A stretch of DNA of 64,000 bases from Agapetus fuscipes (Eukaryota; Arthropoda; Insecta; Trichoptera; Glossosomatidae): the NCBI GenBank assembly GCA_951799405.1, contig OX637338.1, positions 1,984,001 through 2,048,000 of the forward strand, read 5' to 3'. Each line of letters opens with the position of its first letter. Position 1 is the stretch's first letter. The notes under the pieces are model-generated. The model did no database searches and had not been told where the DNA came from. It worked only from the letters and a program-made list of their open reading frames with translations. Below are positions 52,859-63,934 of this stretch, one piece after another. The position numbers were made by a program, and so were the translations under genes.

Positions 52859-53122
52859 TTTTTTCAGTACAATAAAATAAAAATTGCTTTGTTTTAATTC
52901 ACATGAGCTTGTTTTTGGACATGACCAGTTTCGGGAGAAGCAGTACCTCCCATCTTCAGGTGTAAATAGAAACTAACACAGAATACAGAATTATTACTGC
53001 TTAAAATCTAGACTTTTTTCAGTGTTTTCTCTCGTAGAAAATAGGAAAAAATGTGCATTTATCTAAAAAACTTATTTTACCTTAATATGTCACTTATTCA
53101 GTTTTACATTTAAGGTATCGAT

Positions 53123-53568
53123 ATCATGCTGCACATTTCGCGTTTTTTATGCACATCAAAACATACAACTTTAAAATTGAATATTATGTGGGATCATATT
53201 TTTTACACTGCGATTTGCATTCGTTCTTTTATTGGCTGTGTTTACAATAAACACTGTTAAATGTGTCGACTTTAAAACGGGTCATGTTAATTTATGTGCT
53301 CCCAAATAGAGGCAACAATGGAAAAGAATCTACACATACAGTTACATTGATGTCTTAAAGCATTGTTGATCTAAGGCTTATGTAAAACTTTGTTTGAATG
53401 AATCCGGTTTGGAGACTTGATTTGGATCAACATGTGAATAAAAGAAATGAACTAAATAATTGGTTAATAAAAATATAGTTTTTATTTATGTATACGCTAG
53501 ATCCTACTTTTTGAGTCATCGAATATTTTAAACACTAAAATTGCTATTCTAAGACATTTTAGTCGTCC
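53123..53568. other. No recognisable feature
   Basis: AT-rich. Confidence 0.4.
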
Positions 53569-53811
53569 GTTGACTCATAGGTTGGTATGAGGCTGACCAC
53601 CCATACTGTAAAAAATGGTTCACTTTGCCAATGTCACCCCTGTTTCAGGAAATGTCGGCAAGAGTTGCAGGGCTTATGTTCATTTGAGTTTGGATTTTAT
53701 TTGTAAGTACACAATCAGCATTTGTAAGCGCGAACTACACGTGTTTGTTTGTGGGCATACATCTGAGAGCTTTGAATGAATATATCCTTGCAACTTAGAT
53801 TATTATTATTA
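53569..53811 (+). repeat. Family A repeat
   Basis: Complete, GTTGACTCATAGGTTGG to CAACTTAGATTATTATTATTA. Confidence 0.9.
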
Positions 53812-54205
53812 TGTCATATAATATATCAAATTACCACTGACCACCCCTTTTCATCAAGTTTAGTTTTCAGGTATTTAAAAATATATTTCATTTCCTACTA
53901 TTTTTTTTTGACATTTTCCTAATATTTAAAAAAAAAGTCCTTTATGGAAAAATCCCTGGTTGATAAATATATATATATAATAAATATATTTTTGTTTCTA
54001 AAGATATCTCATTTTTTTAAATCAAATCAAAAAAAAAATTCCGGTAAAATGAGTATAATAAAGTTATTAGTATCGACCTACGTAATACTTCCTACATCAT
54101 TTTGGATGTAATAAAATTATTATTGACTTTGTACTTTATTGTTTCTTTCTAACATCTTGATAGATGCATTAACACCAACATATATATTTGTTGAATCTCT
54201 CCATA
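53812..54205. other. No recognisable feature
   Basis: Very AT-rich. Confidence 0.4.
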
Positions 54206-54647
54206 TACCGTAAACTGGGGTTACTTTGATCATTTTTTTACTTTGAATGGTCCTAGCGCTTCCAATTTATGAAACAAAATTATTAAAAAAAAACACAATA
54301 GTCGGTTTTGTGAGTACTTTGGTCTAAGTTAATTAAAGTTATGATTTTTTAAATATTGTTAGAACTAAAAAATTAAAACCAAGTGATCAAAGTTAAACCG
54401 CATGTGGGGTTACTTTGATCACCCATGTTTTTTCAATGGATTATCAAAGTGCACCGCAAAAATAACCACAGAAAAAATAAATAAATAAATCATGATGATT
54501 ATATTTCATTTCATAAGGTTTTTAATGCTTGGTACTACTTTGATAGGGACAATCAAATTCGAAATACATGAATAGCCCCAATCAGAGCATTTAGCCGCAG
54601 CCTTGAGCAGAGATTGTTCTTCTAAATTGGTAAAAACAGTTTGAGCG

Positions 54648-54775
54648 CACGATAGGGGATAGAGAAGACTCATCTTGATTTTCCCCGAAAAAAGAATAAA
54701 GGTATTGTGCCTCACAATACCATTTATTGCTTTTTCCGGTAAAATCGAAATGAATCTTCTCTATCCCCTATCGTG
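54648..54775. mobile_element. 128-bp hairpin MITE inside the transposase gene
   Basis: CACGATAGGGGATAGAGAAG and its inverse end the segment. The interior is short and AT-rich. No target duplication is seen, so insertion or local inverted duplication are both possible. Confidence 0.7.
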
Positions 54776-54972
54776 AATAGACACCCTGGAGTATTGATAA
54801 AGCTTCCCTTATACTTGTTGAATAAAGTTCCATATGGAATTTCGTATTCTCTCGAAGCATCTCGTATAGACATTTTTCTCTCAACTATTTCAGTGAAAGC
54901 TGCATTCAAACGATCTTCATGATAGTTTTTATAATTTCGGGAACCAAGTTTTCTCTTGTAATCTCGCGGCAT
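54724..54972 (-). pseudogene. Pogo-like transposase N-terminus (pipsqueak HTH)
   Basis: ATG at 54972 (minus strand) begins MPRDYKRK, the usual start of pogo/Tigger-type transposases. It runs through a pipsqueak helix-turn-helix: an AAFTEIVERKMSIRDAS helix, then EYEIPYGTLFNKYKG. This domain binds the element's ends. The frame then enters a 128-bp hairpin element and stops at 54724 after 83 codons. A further ORF start 35 codons upstream lacks homology, so the MPRDY start is preferred. Beyond the hairpin, 54508-54647 still encodes AQTVFTNLEEQSLLKAAAKC, which resembles the next block of such proteins. Confidence 0.85.
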
Positions 54973-55497
54973 GTTAGTAACTGAAACAATATAATATAAA
55001 ATAAAGCAAATAAATGAACACCATCCGAAAAAAGAGAAATGTCGCTGTATTGTTATGTTATGGGGTTCTTTAATCAATGATCAATCTCACCCCGAAGGTT
55101 GATCAATGACACCCCGTGCAAAAATATCGCCCGTCATAAACATGCTTTTGAAGTTAGAAAGTCACAAATATTTTTTCACAGATTCCAAACACAATTCTCT
55201 CAATATAATATGCATTTCAATAGGTTAGTCTGAATAGCAAATTAGTCACAAACAAAGATTTGCCGGGTTTAAAAAGTGTAAACAAATTTCTAACTTACCA
55301 TTTATTTTTTTAGCTATGAAAATAACTCACGCACACACGTCTTATTTAAAGAGAACAGTGGCCGACTATCAGTGCTCCCAACGCTTGAAAAAATAATCCA
55401 CTGGTGCGTTTAGTTTTTGCAAAAAAAGGATTTGTTTGACAAAGAGAAGTTTCGATCAATGTAACCCCGTCAGTCAAAGTAACCCCAGTTTACGGTA

Positions 55498-56005
55498 CAG
55501 TACACAAAGTATAAATCGTTTCTAGTCAATCAGAGCGCTTACCAAAAAATATATGGAAACTAAAAAAGCGTTTCTAGTGAACGTTTTAGTTTTTATACAG
55601 TTTTTACAAAGTTTATTTATTTTGTAACAGGGTATTCACAATCAACGTTTAATCCGTAGCTTCTCCAATTATCATCGTTTTCTTTCTATTGTTACGATTT
55701 AGTTGGGTTAAATTTAATAAAATTTGGCTTGATTTTATTTTTACAATTTATTTATAATTTGCTTACATTAAGTTCACACTTAACACTTTTGTTCTGGTGG
55801 CTTAACGGCTCAGGTACTAATGGGATACTCATAGCTACAAAGCACCGCAGTCCGTGTTTATAGAATGACTAAAAAATATTCTCGCATATACCAGATCATA
55901 CCAGAAGCTTCTCGAGCGGACACTTCGAGAAAATACGAGTAGGTACAACTATCAAACACTTACGTCTTTACACATGTATACAAGTAAGTAAAAACACTCG
56001 ATCAT
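55498..56005. other. Unassigned; LTR-like composition near 55660-55960
   Basis: TGTTACGATTTAGTTGGG at 55689-55706 resembles the reverse of an LTR end, but no partner end was found. Confidence 0.35.
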
Positions 56006-56213
56006 AATAATCTTAATTATAAAGATATACTACATTTAAGATTCATATTGAATGAAATCCCACAAGCAGACACGTATAAGCTCGCGCATAAACATGCATG
56101 TGGACTTACAACATAAAAACCCAATCTCAAATGAAGATAAACCCGGCAACTCTTGCCAACTTTTCCTGAAATAGGGGTGACATTGAGAAAGTGAACCATT
56201 TTTTTACAGTATG
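56006..56213 (-). repeat. Family A repeat
   Basis: TAATCTTAATTATAAAG to TTTTTTTACAGTATG; last ~40 bp missing. Confidence 0.85.
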
Positions 56214-56708
56214 TAAAGACAGTAAAGTAAAGTAATAAGTAAAGACACACAATCATAGGTAAACATGCACAGACATAATCTTATACATTCGTGACAGTAT
56301 GGAAAATTCAGGTTAAGCGGCCGCAGAGCCAAGGATTTGCTGTGCGTTAATAACACCGTATTTGATTTTCGAATCGGTAAAATGTTGAAGTGGGCGAAGC
56401 GTCTGCCTCAGGTATTTTCTCTGCAATATTGGCAGAGACTTTCATGTAGATCTGACGGTCTACCAGATGTTATATTCAATTAAAAATCCCATAAGTAACC
56501 GTTCAGCGGTCGTAAATTATTAAAACGTGTGTTCAGGTGATGCAAGCCAAAGCCGGGACCGAATTTATTGTCAAAAAAATCATATTTTTAAAATAATGAA
56601 CTGATATTTAAATAAAAACATTGTGTCTATTATTACGAATGTTTAATTGTGTGGATGTCTGTAAAGTGTCTAGATGTAGGTGCTTAAATTATTGTACTCG
56701 TATGTTGT
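56214..56708. other. Unassigned; LTR-like fragment at 56634-56708
   Basis: TTACGAATGTTTAATTGTGT...TAGATGTAGGTGCTTAAAT matches 57194-57275, and is cut by the next family A copy. Confidence 0.45.
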
Positions 56709-56966
56709 ATTCCTTGACTTATAGATTGGTATGAGGCTGACCACCTATACTGTAAAAAATGGTTCACTTTGCCAATGTCACCCTGTTTCAGAGAAGGTCG
56801 GCAAGAGTTGCAGGGCTTATGTTCATTTGAGATTGGGTTTTTTGTATTGTAGGTGCACATGCGGCATGTGTGAGCGCGAAATTATGCGTGTCTGCTTGTG
56901 GGAATGCATTTAATATGAATCTCAAATGATACATATTATCTTTGCAGCTTAGATTTAGATTTAGAT
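56709..56966 (+). repeat. Family A repeat
   Basis: Complete, TTCCTTGACTTATAGATTGG to GCAGCTTAGATTTAGATTTAG. Confidence 0.92.
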
Positions 56967-57191
56967 GAACTGATAAATATTCAAATGAAAAAAGAATTTT
57001 TGTTTTTGTTTTGAAAAAAATGTTTTAAAAATTATTTTAAAAAAATATGTGTAACCATTCTGCTCCTAAAGATGCCTCATTAGGTGAAAATATTTGAGAA
57101 AAAAAAAGAAATAAGTAAGTAAATTATAACTCTGTTTGTATCCATTTAAATTTTTAAAATAATTGAAAAAAAAAACTCATATTGCGTCCAT

Positions 57192-57546
57192 TGTTACGAA
57201 TGTTTAATTGTGTCTCTGTGGAGGTTTGTGAAGTATCAAGATGTAGGAGCTTAAATAATTGTACTTGCATGTATTCGATATTGTGTGAGATTTCCTCGAA
57301 TATTCTAAATAGAATATTCAAGCGAAATCTCGCATGTTCCAGTTTCCAATGTTTCAAAAACCATCTTTATGCCTGCTATAAAAAATGACAAATCTGTCTA
57401 CATAGCGTCAGACTTGTATTTGAGCCGTCGAGCTAAACAGTTCAAAAGCAAATCTTTATGAACCAAATTCGAACCGTTTCGAAAATAAATTACAGTACAA
57501 TAAACCAACTGAAGTTTTTATTCAATTACATCCGTAAATCATAACA
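57192..57546 (+). repeat. Probable solo LTR of another retrotransposon
   Basis: TGTTACGAATG...AATCATAACA (TG...CA). TATAAA at 57377-57382, an initiator-like TCAGA with A at 57410, and AATAAA at 57484-57489 give a U3-R-U5 layout. GAATATTCTAAATAGAATATTC at about 57297-57318 is a palindrome resembling heat-shock elements. No target duplication was found, and similarity with the 56634 copy seems to extend a little upstream, so the start is uncertain. Confidence 0.5.
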
Positions 57547-58068
57547 TTCTGTGGTAATTTTTTTTTCATCGTAGCATCAACCCTACAAAAAATTCTCCAT
57601 TTAACTCCTACATCCCACTTTCCAATGCATTATATGCCATTTTAATATTGCAAAAAAATATTTTTATATTTTTTTTTATTTCTAAATTTATTTGCCAATA
57701 ATATTGTTACACGTTCTTCTCCACCATTTGAGACAATCCAAGTTGTCACACGTTGCTCAATGTCGATATTTATTGAGACAACAGTGTGGGGAGCGCCTGC
57801 CCATTCAATGGTGGTTTATGAGAATTTTATCGTGCGCTGTGACCGACTTCCATCTCACATAAATAAGAAAGAAATCTGTGAAGAGACTAGTAATTTTATG
57901 CGTCGCGTTTTTATTTATATTTTTAGACAGAAGTGTGAGGAAGAAACGCCTCTGGCTTTATAGCAGAATCGCAGTCTTGCCGAAGCCTCCTAAAATGAAA
58001 AGCCACGATATTTTGCTCAGCGTTGATTCAAACATAAGTCGGCCGATTTTCGATGTATTCAACTTCTG
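57547..58068. other. No recognisable feature
   Basis: Unassigned. Confidence 0.4.
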
Positions 58069-58331
58069 TAATCTGTGTAAGTTGCACAGATTTATCAAAA
58101 TTTAGAATTCATGTTAAATGCAGACCACAAACAGACCCGTGTAGGTTTACGCTTACAAATGCTGCATGTGTACTTACAAATTCAATTCTAAACCTCAAAT
58201 GAGCATAAACCCTACAACTCTTGCTGACCTTCCCTGACACCGGGGTGGCATTTGACAAAAGTGAACCTTGTTTGTTTATACAGCATTGGGGTGTACACTG
58301 TACAGCCTTATACCGACCTGTTAGTCAAAGA
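58069..58331 (-). repeat. Family A repeat, diverged
   Basis: GTAATCTGTGTAAGTTGCAC to CCTGTTAGTCAAAGAA, with an insertion in the GTGAACC...CAGCATTGGGG part. Confidence 0.82.
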
Positions 58332-58379
58332 ACTCATTCAGAAGACCAATTTTGTACGTTGTATATTTCTACCGGTGAC

Positions 58380-59345
58380 ATAGAACAACACAATGACATT
58401 ATGTACAATCATTGTGATGTTCTGTCATGTGTTGTTCTGTCACGAGTCGTTCTGTCATGTATTCTTCAGTTATGTGTTGTTCTCTCATGTGTCGTTCTAT
58501 CACGTGTCGTTATGTCATGTGTCGTTTATGACGTGTTTTTAATATTCTTTCCTGTAATGTTTTGTGATATTAACATGTTATTTTGTCATTGTAATGTGCT
58601 GTCATGTGTCGTTTTATCATGTGTTGTTCTGACATGTGTCGTTATGTCATGTGTCGTTTTGTCACTGTGTCATGGAACATTTCTACCATGTCTTCTCATG
58701 GCTTTACTGCACAACGCTGCTGTGCCAATAGCCCATCTATGTTTGGATTATGAATGTAGGCTGCGTGACAGGTTAAAATGGCACAGTGACAAAACGACAC
58801 ATGTCATAACGACACATGACAAAACGACACATGATAGAACGACACATGACAGAACGACACATGACAGAACGACATATGACAGTACATCACTATGAAAAAA
58901 TGAAACCGAAAATAAATATCTATAACAAAACAACACAAATACAAAACATGACATACTTTTAAACAGAACATTCCATAAATGGCACATAAAAAAACAAAAT
59001 CAAATTACAAAACTACTTTCTTGTCATGATTTGTCATGTGTTGTTCTGTCATCTGTCGTTCTGTCATATGCCGTTCTGTCATGTGTCTATAAGTTATGTG
59101 TCGTTTTATCGTGTGTCGTTTTTGTCATATATCGTTATGTGATGTGTCGTTTTATCATGTATCGTTTTTGTCATATGTTGTTATGTCATGTGTCGTTCTG
59201 TCATATGTCGTTATGTCATGTGTCGTTCTGTTATGTGTCGTTCTGTCATATATCTATCAGTTATGTGTCGTTCTATCATGTGTCGTTTTTGTCATATGTT
59301 GTTATGTCATGTGTCGTTTTGTCACTGTGTCGCTCTACCATGAAA
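58380..59345. mobile_element. Foldback-like arms, three blocks
   Basis: 58390-58672 repeats TGTCATGTGTCGTTCTG units, 58785-58890 repeats the inverse (ACGACACATGACAGA), and 59035-59330 repeats the first orientation again. Each outer end reads GTCACTGTG(T/C)C or its inverse. Looks like one and a half foldback elements or a tandem pair. Confidence 0.7.
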
Positions 59346-59700
59346 CCCGATAACCATGTAGGCTGCGTGATGTTTGCCAACAACTCATGCATCAGCAATA
59401 ACACGCTGTAATGGGACGCTAATGCAGGCGATAACTTTATTTCTCTAACACTTGTACACTTTTTTTTTTCAACATTTTCAAGCAGTTTTTTTTTCGCAAC
59501 ACAATAGAGATGCGCTGCCTCGTGTCGATCAATAAAATATTCAAAATCATATTATGCGAAAAATTTAAAAACAAATGGCATAATATGAAACTGGTTTTGT
59601 ATGCACACAGATCGCACCCTGATGTCATAGGGTTATGAAACAATCTATCCAAGATTACTTGTGGTGAAACAAAACATTTTTTGTGTGAGAAAAAGACAAA
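59346..59700. other. No recognisable feature
   Basis: Unassigned. Confidence 0.4.
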
Positions 59701-59775
59701 GTCCGGTCGATAGCTCAGTTGGTAGAGTGCTTGCATTCCATGCCGAAAGCTCCGGCTCGAATCCCACCGAGAGTA
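59701..59775 (+). repeat. SINE-1 head only
   Basis: GTCCGGTCGATAGCTCAGTTGG (A box), GGCTCGAATCCC (B box), then cut. Confidence 0.8.
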
Positions 59776-59783
59776 ACAGAAAC

Positions 59784-60005
59784 CTAATCTATGTTGTAAA
59801 GATATGTAACACTGGGGATTCACATTGCATGCATTTTCACAAGCAGACACGTTCAAGTTTGCGCTTGCGCATGCCGCATATGAACTTATGACATAAAAAC
59901 CAAATCTCAAATGGACATACCTACACCCTGCAACCCCTGCCGACCTTCCTTGAAACAGGGGTGAAAATGGCAAAGTGAACCATTTTCTACAGGTCAAGTC
60001 AAGGA
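59784..60005 (-). repeat. Family A repeat
   Basis: CTAATCTATGTTGTAAAG to CATTTTCTACAG, then TCAAGG; the GGTGGTCAGCC block is lost. Confidence 0.85.
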
Positions 60006-60104
60006 ACATACACAACAAATAACATTTTAGACGTAAACAAATGGATAAACATTAAAATCAAATACAAAATACAAAATTATTATTTAAGATTTACAAAATT
60101 TTGG

Positions 60105-60248
60105 ATAAGTTTGCGCTTAAACATGCCGCATGTGGACTTACAATATATGAAAACCTAACATGAACATTGCAACTCCTGCCGCTTTTTTCTGAAACGGGGT
60201 GACATTGGCAAAAGTGAACCAATTTTTATACCAACCATCAGTCAAGGA
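60105..60248 (-). repeat. Family A repeat, partial
   Basis: AAGTTTGCGCTTAAACATGCC to CAACCATCAGTCAAGG, with the GGTCAGCC block lost. Confidence 0.8.
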
Positions 60249-61004
60249 AAATAAATTGTGCAAAATAAATAAAACATTTTTTTCATTAAATAATCGTAGA
60301 TCCCGGTAAAAACATAACTTCGTTTTGCAATTTTCAAATTCTTATTTCACAGATCACGTATGTTAAGCATTGATTTATAACGGTGCAGTTTATGCCTCTA
60401 AATAAATAAATAAATAAAATATTCATCAAAAAAATATTTTTGACCTTTATTTATTTGACTAACGACCAACAAGTCTGGGCATTAACAGAAGGAGCTGCCA
60501 CATGATAGAGAAATTAATTGGTCAAATTTATGCGTTCCTGAATTAATTTTAATCATAGTCTCGCCTAATGAAGCAGGTATTTTATATTTTTATTGCATCA
60601 TAAAACATTATATGCAGTTTGCATTTGTGAAGTCTATAATTTTTTTTTTTTTTTTGATTCAAAACATCGCACGCTTAATAATAAAGAGAAATAACTAAAA
60701 AAATAATAATGTTGGGAAATCACGTTTGAAGTTCAGACAACCAGTACAACTTGTATGGGATGAAAAAGGCGACCGATGTTTTATCTCGGTCGTATTCGTC
60801 CAATTTGAACGGCTGTCGCATTCTACATATTCTTCTCGCATTGTTCTTGCGTTTTATTACGAAATCTCGATTTTCTCAATTTTTGAGTTATTTCTCTTAT
60901 TATTAAATATTTTATTCAACTGTGTTTTCAGTTCGGGTAGTTTCTACGATCTATGGGTATTTTTGCGTGTTAAATGGCTTTCCTTAAAATCATATATATT
61001 CTGA
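60249..61004. other. No recognisable feature
   Basis: A 92-codon ORF at 60726-61004 has no recognisable domain. Confidence 0.4.
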
Positions 61005-61270
61005 TTCCTTGACTTATAAGTTGGTATGAGGCTGACCACCCATACTGTAAAAATGGTTCACTTTGCCGATGTCGACCCCTGTTTCAGGGAAGGTCAGCAA
61101 GAGTTGCAGGGCTTATGTTTATTTGAAATTGGGTTTTTAGATTGTAGGTCCACATGCGGCATGTGTGAGCGCGAAATTATGCGGGTCTGCTTGTGGGAAT
61201 GCATTTTATATGAATCTCAAATGATGCATGCCTTTGCAGCTTAGATTTAGACAGAGCAGCTTAGATTAGA
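61005..61270 (+). repeat. Family A repeat
   Basis: Complete; tail GCAGCTTAGATTTAGACAGAGCAGCTTAGATTAGAG shows a duplicated end. Confidence 0.92.
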
Positions 61271-61820
61271 GACAAGCCTTCTAGAAACTTACATAGGCTT
61301 TTAACTTTAAAAAGCTTTAAAACTTTTTATGCTGATGTTGAGAATATGATTAGTTGTGTTTGTCTGTGTTAGTGTAATAATAAATCACTGTAGAAATAAA
61401 TAGGCCCTTAATTCGATAATTTGTAGTCGATATTAATTTGTATTTTTTTGGTAGGTAGCGATACTCCAAATTTCGAGAGTGACCTTTACTTTTAGTATAA
61501 ACGAAGGATCGAAATTCCGTGTAGCGGGAGAAATCAATCAACCGTCATACAATATTGTGCAGACGTAACTCTGAACCGAAAGTATTTGTTTTAAATACAA
61601 TTTCATAGTTTTTATTATATAGAAACAGCGTAAAAACTTGTATTTAATTGCTTCATTGGAATTATTCCATATTGTTGCATATCCACACTTGAAATGCTGT
61701 GTTCGTCTCTTTTATTTTTTTCTCTACCCTCTAATGAGTAGGTTTTATTTAAAATATTAAAATTAAAAATTTAAATTAACTGGTACTGGATGACTAAACT
61801 TTGGACCAAAACATAAAATA
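61271..61820. other. No recognisable feature
   Basis: AT-rich. Confidence 0.4.
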
Positions 61821-62103
61821 TGACCGGTCCGCAGTCCAGGTGGTAACACTTCGGACTCGTAACTGGAAGGTCGTGGGTTCGAATCCCGGCGGAGCACAAA
61901 AATTATACCATTTATATTTTCAAATATGCTCTTTGCTGGGTTGAAAAATTCATATATCTTTACCTAAGACCGGTCACCAAAGGTCGTTCCAACCTTACAT
62001 CAACTGGGTCTTCCATGAGAATTTGCACTTTCTGGAGCGACGACCAAGCTCACAGATGACTCTTGAGGTGTGATTTACACAAAAACAGCGCTCACCAAAT
62101 ACA
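61821..62103 (+). mobile_element. 5S-tRNA SINE, type-b, starting at the tRNA module
   Basis: GACCGGTCCGCAGTCCAGG, GGGTTCGAATCCCGG (B box), body and type-b tail. Confidence 0.88.
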
Positions 62104-62109
62104 CATTTT

Positions 62110-62210
62110 TTTTTTGTGTGTGACATATATGGATTCGAACCCAAGACTTTCAGGTGATGAAATCGGCAGAGCTTACCGACTGCGTTATCGACCAGAGAGT
62201 CCTCGAGTTA
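62110..62210 (-). repeat. Another tRNA-like SINE head
   Basis: Minus strand GGTCGATAACGCAGTCGGTAAGC (A box-like) and GGGTTCGAATCC (B box). It differs from both SINE-1 and the 5S-tRNA SINE. Confidence 0.55.
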
Positions 62211-62476
62211 ATGAAATGCATTGAAAAATGAAGTAATCTCAGATGCTTGCGATAGCAGGGATCCGGGGTTCATAAAAATGTCACTGGTGGAATGATTTAA
62301 ATAATAATTATTGTTGTTGTTGCTTTGTGGGTATGAATGTACGCAAGTCCCTCCTTGCGCTAATGGCAAAATGACCTACGATACAAACTTACACCTACAA
62401 GCATACAGACACAATTATATCGGCGGTTAAAAGGAAGAAGGGCGACATAAGCGACATAATAAAAAATAAAAAATAA

Positions 62477-62712
62477 ATCTAAGTTGCAAGGATATATTCA
62501 TTCAAAGCTCTCAGATGTATGCCCACAAACAAACACGTGTAGTTCGCGCTTACAAATGCTGATTGTGTATTTACAAATAAAATCCAAACCTCAAATGAAC
62601 ATAAGCCCTGCAACTCTTGCCGACATTCCCTGAAACAGGGGTGACATTGGCAAAGTGAACCATTTTTTACAGTATGGGTGGTCAGCCTCATACCAACCTA
62701 TAAGTCAAGGAA
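62477..62712 (-). repeat. Family A repeat
   Basis: Complete, CACAAACAAACACGTGTAG subtype, close to 9955-10191. Confidence 0.92.
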
Positions 62713-62738
62713 TGGTATATACATAATATAATAATAAT

Positions 62739-63330
62739 ATTAGGATTATTTATTTGGTGAGCGCTGTTTTTGTGTGTATCACACCTCAAGAGCCCTCTGC
62801 GAGCTTGGTCGTCGCTGTAGAAAGCGCCAATTCTAAAGCAAGACCCAGTTGTTGTAAGGTTGGATGGACCTTTGGTGACCGGTCTTTAATAATGAAAATA
62901 TTAGGATGATTTATTTGGTGAGCGCTGTTTTTGTGTGTATCACACCTCAAGAGCCCTCTGCGAGCTTGGTCGTCGCTGTAGAAAGCGCCAATTCTAAAGC
63001 AAGACCCAGTTGTTGTAAGGTTGAATGGACCTTTGGTGACCGGTCTTTAATAATGAAAATATTCGGATGATTTATTTGGTGAGCGCTGTTTTTGTGTGTA
63101 TCACACCTCAAGAGCCCTCAGCGAGCTTGGTCGTTGCAGTAGAAAGCGCCAATTCTCAAGTAAGACCCATTTGTTGTAAGGTTGGATGGACCTTTCAGTG
63201 ACCGGTCTTTTGGTAAAGGTTTTATGAATTATTCAACCCAGTGAAGAGCACATTTGGATATTTTTTTATGCTCCGCCGGGATTCGAATCCACAACCTTCC
63301 ATTTACGAGTCCGAGGTGTTGCTCGGAAGC
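62739..63330 (-). repeat. Tandem 161-bp units from the 5S-tRNA SINE tail
   Basis: 62739-62899 and 62900-63060 are two 161-bp units. A third starts at 63061 and continues into body and part of the tRNA module (GGATTCGAATCC at about 63279-63290 as read inverted). Units 1 and 2 both stop at GACCGGTCTTTAATAATGAAAAT. Confidence 0.9.
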
Positions 63331-63378
63331 TCCAGCTCTCACAGACCACGGCAACAGATCCCGGAAAACATCACTCCA

Positions 63379-63455
63379 GCATCAGACACGTATAAGTTTG
63401 CACTTGCACATGCCGCATGCGAACCTACGACATAAAAACCCAAATGTCTAATGAA
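63379..63455 (-). repeat. Family A fragment
   Basis: CAGACACGTATAAGTTTGC to CATAAAAACCCAAATGTC. Confidence 0.75.
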
Positions 63456-63826
63456 TATACACCGAAAATAAATCATCCTTGTATTATCAATATTAATAAG
63501 AAAATCAAGAAAATCTTCAAAATTGTTTTTAATTACTTAATACATATTTTACCATTTTTAGAGAATCATAAGTTTGAATCTTGTTAAAAAAAATCGTCAA
63601 TTTTTCATCATTAAAACTAAAAAAAAAAGTTGGATGTTTTTTTGTCCGTTGACAAAATATTTTACGACCGTCCATTGTGCAGAGGCGGAAGTCTCGAAAG
63701 TTTACTTGTTTATGGACCACAGACAAAATGCTTGCAAAAAAAAAGAATGGCCATAACTCACCGCAGGATCTTCTATAAAGAGGTAATTAATTACTAGAAC
63801 CCCAAAAATAAAATTGAACGTTTAGA
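63456..63826. other. No recognisable feature
   Basis: AT-rich. Confidence 0.4.
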
Positions 63827-63906
63827 CTCGACAATACTTCCCCTTAGCGCTTGTTTGCCTTATGCTCATTTTGAGTTGCAGGGTGTATGTCCATTTGAGA
63901 TTTGAA
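63827..63906 (+). repeat. Family B end joined to a family A fragment
   Basis: CTTCCCCTTAGCGCTTGTTTGCC (family B terminus) followed by GAGTTGCAGGGTGTATGTCC (family A). Confidence 0.6.
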
Positions 63907-63934
63907 TTCAGTAAAAAGTAATTTGTCGTGTATG

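Larger units (their letters stand above)
51980..53122. mobile_element. Family D element with nested insertions
   Basis: Left end CGCCACCCTAAAGGTAAAATG to GAAAAACTTCTAAGG (about 52111). Further pieces at 52578-52600 (GCTACAGGATTTTAACAC) and 53013-53122 (CAGTGTTTTCTCTCGTAGAAAATAGG...TTTAAGGTATCGATA). A Tc1-like MITE, a family B element and other DNA lie in between. Confidence 0.65.
54208..55495 (-). mobile_element. Pogo-like (Tc1/mariner superfamily) transposon, internally deleted
   Basis: Inverted ends CCGTAAACTGGGGTTACTTT, with TA on both sides (54206-54207, 55496-55497). 1288 bp. GGTTACTTTGATCA motifs recur subterminally. It encodes only the start of a transposase; the DDE catalytic region is gone. 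Confidence 0.88.

Noticed and set aside
58221..59411. ORFs rich in VLSCVV/MSCVV repeats
   Set aside because: Translations of the foldback TGTCATG repeats in plus and minus frames; no gene-like features.
60726..61004. 92-codon ORF as a host gene
   Set aside because: Low-complexity phenylalanine/leucine-rich peptide without a domain, running into a family A repeat.
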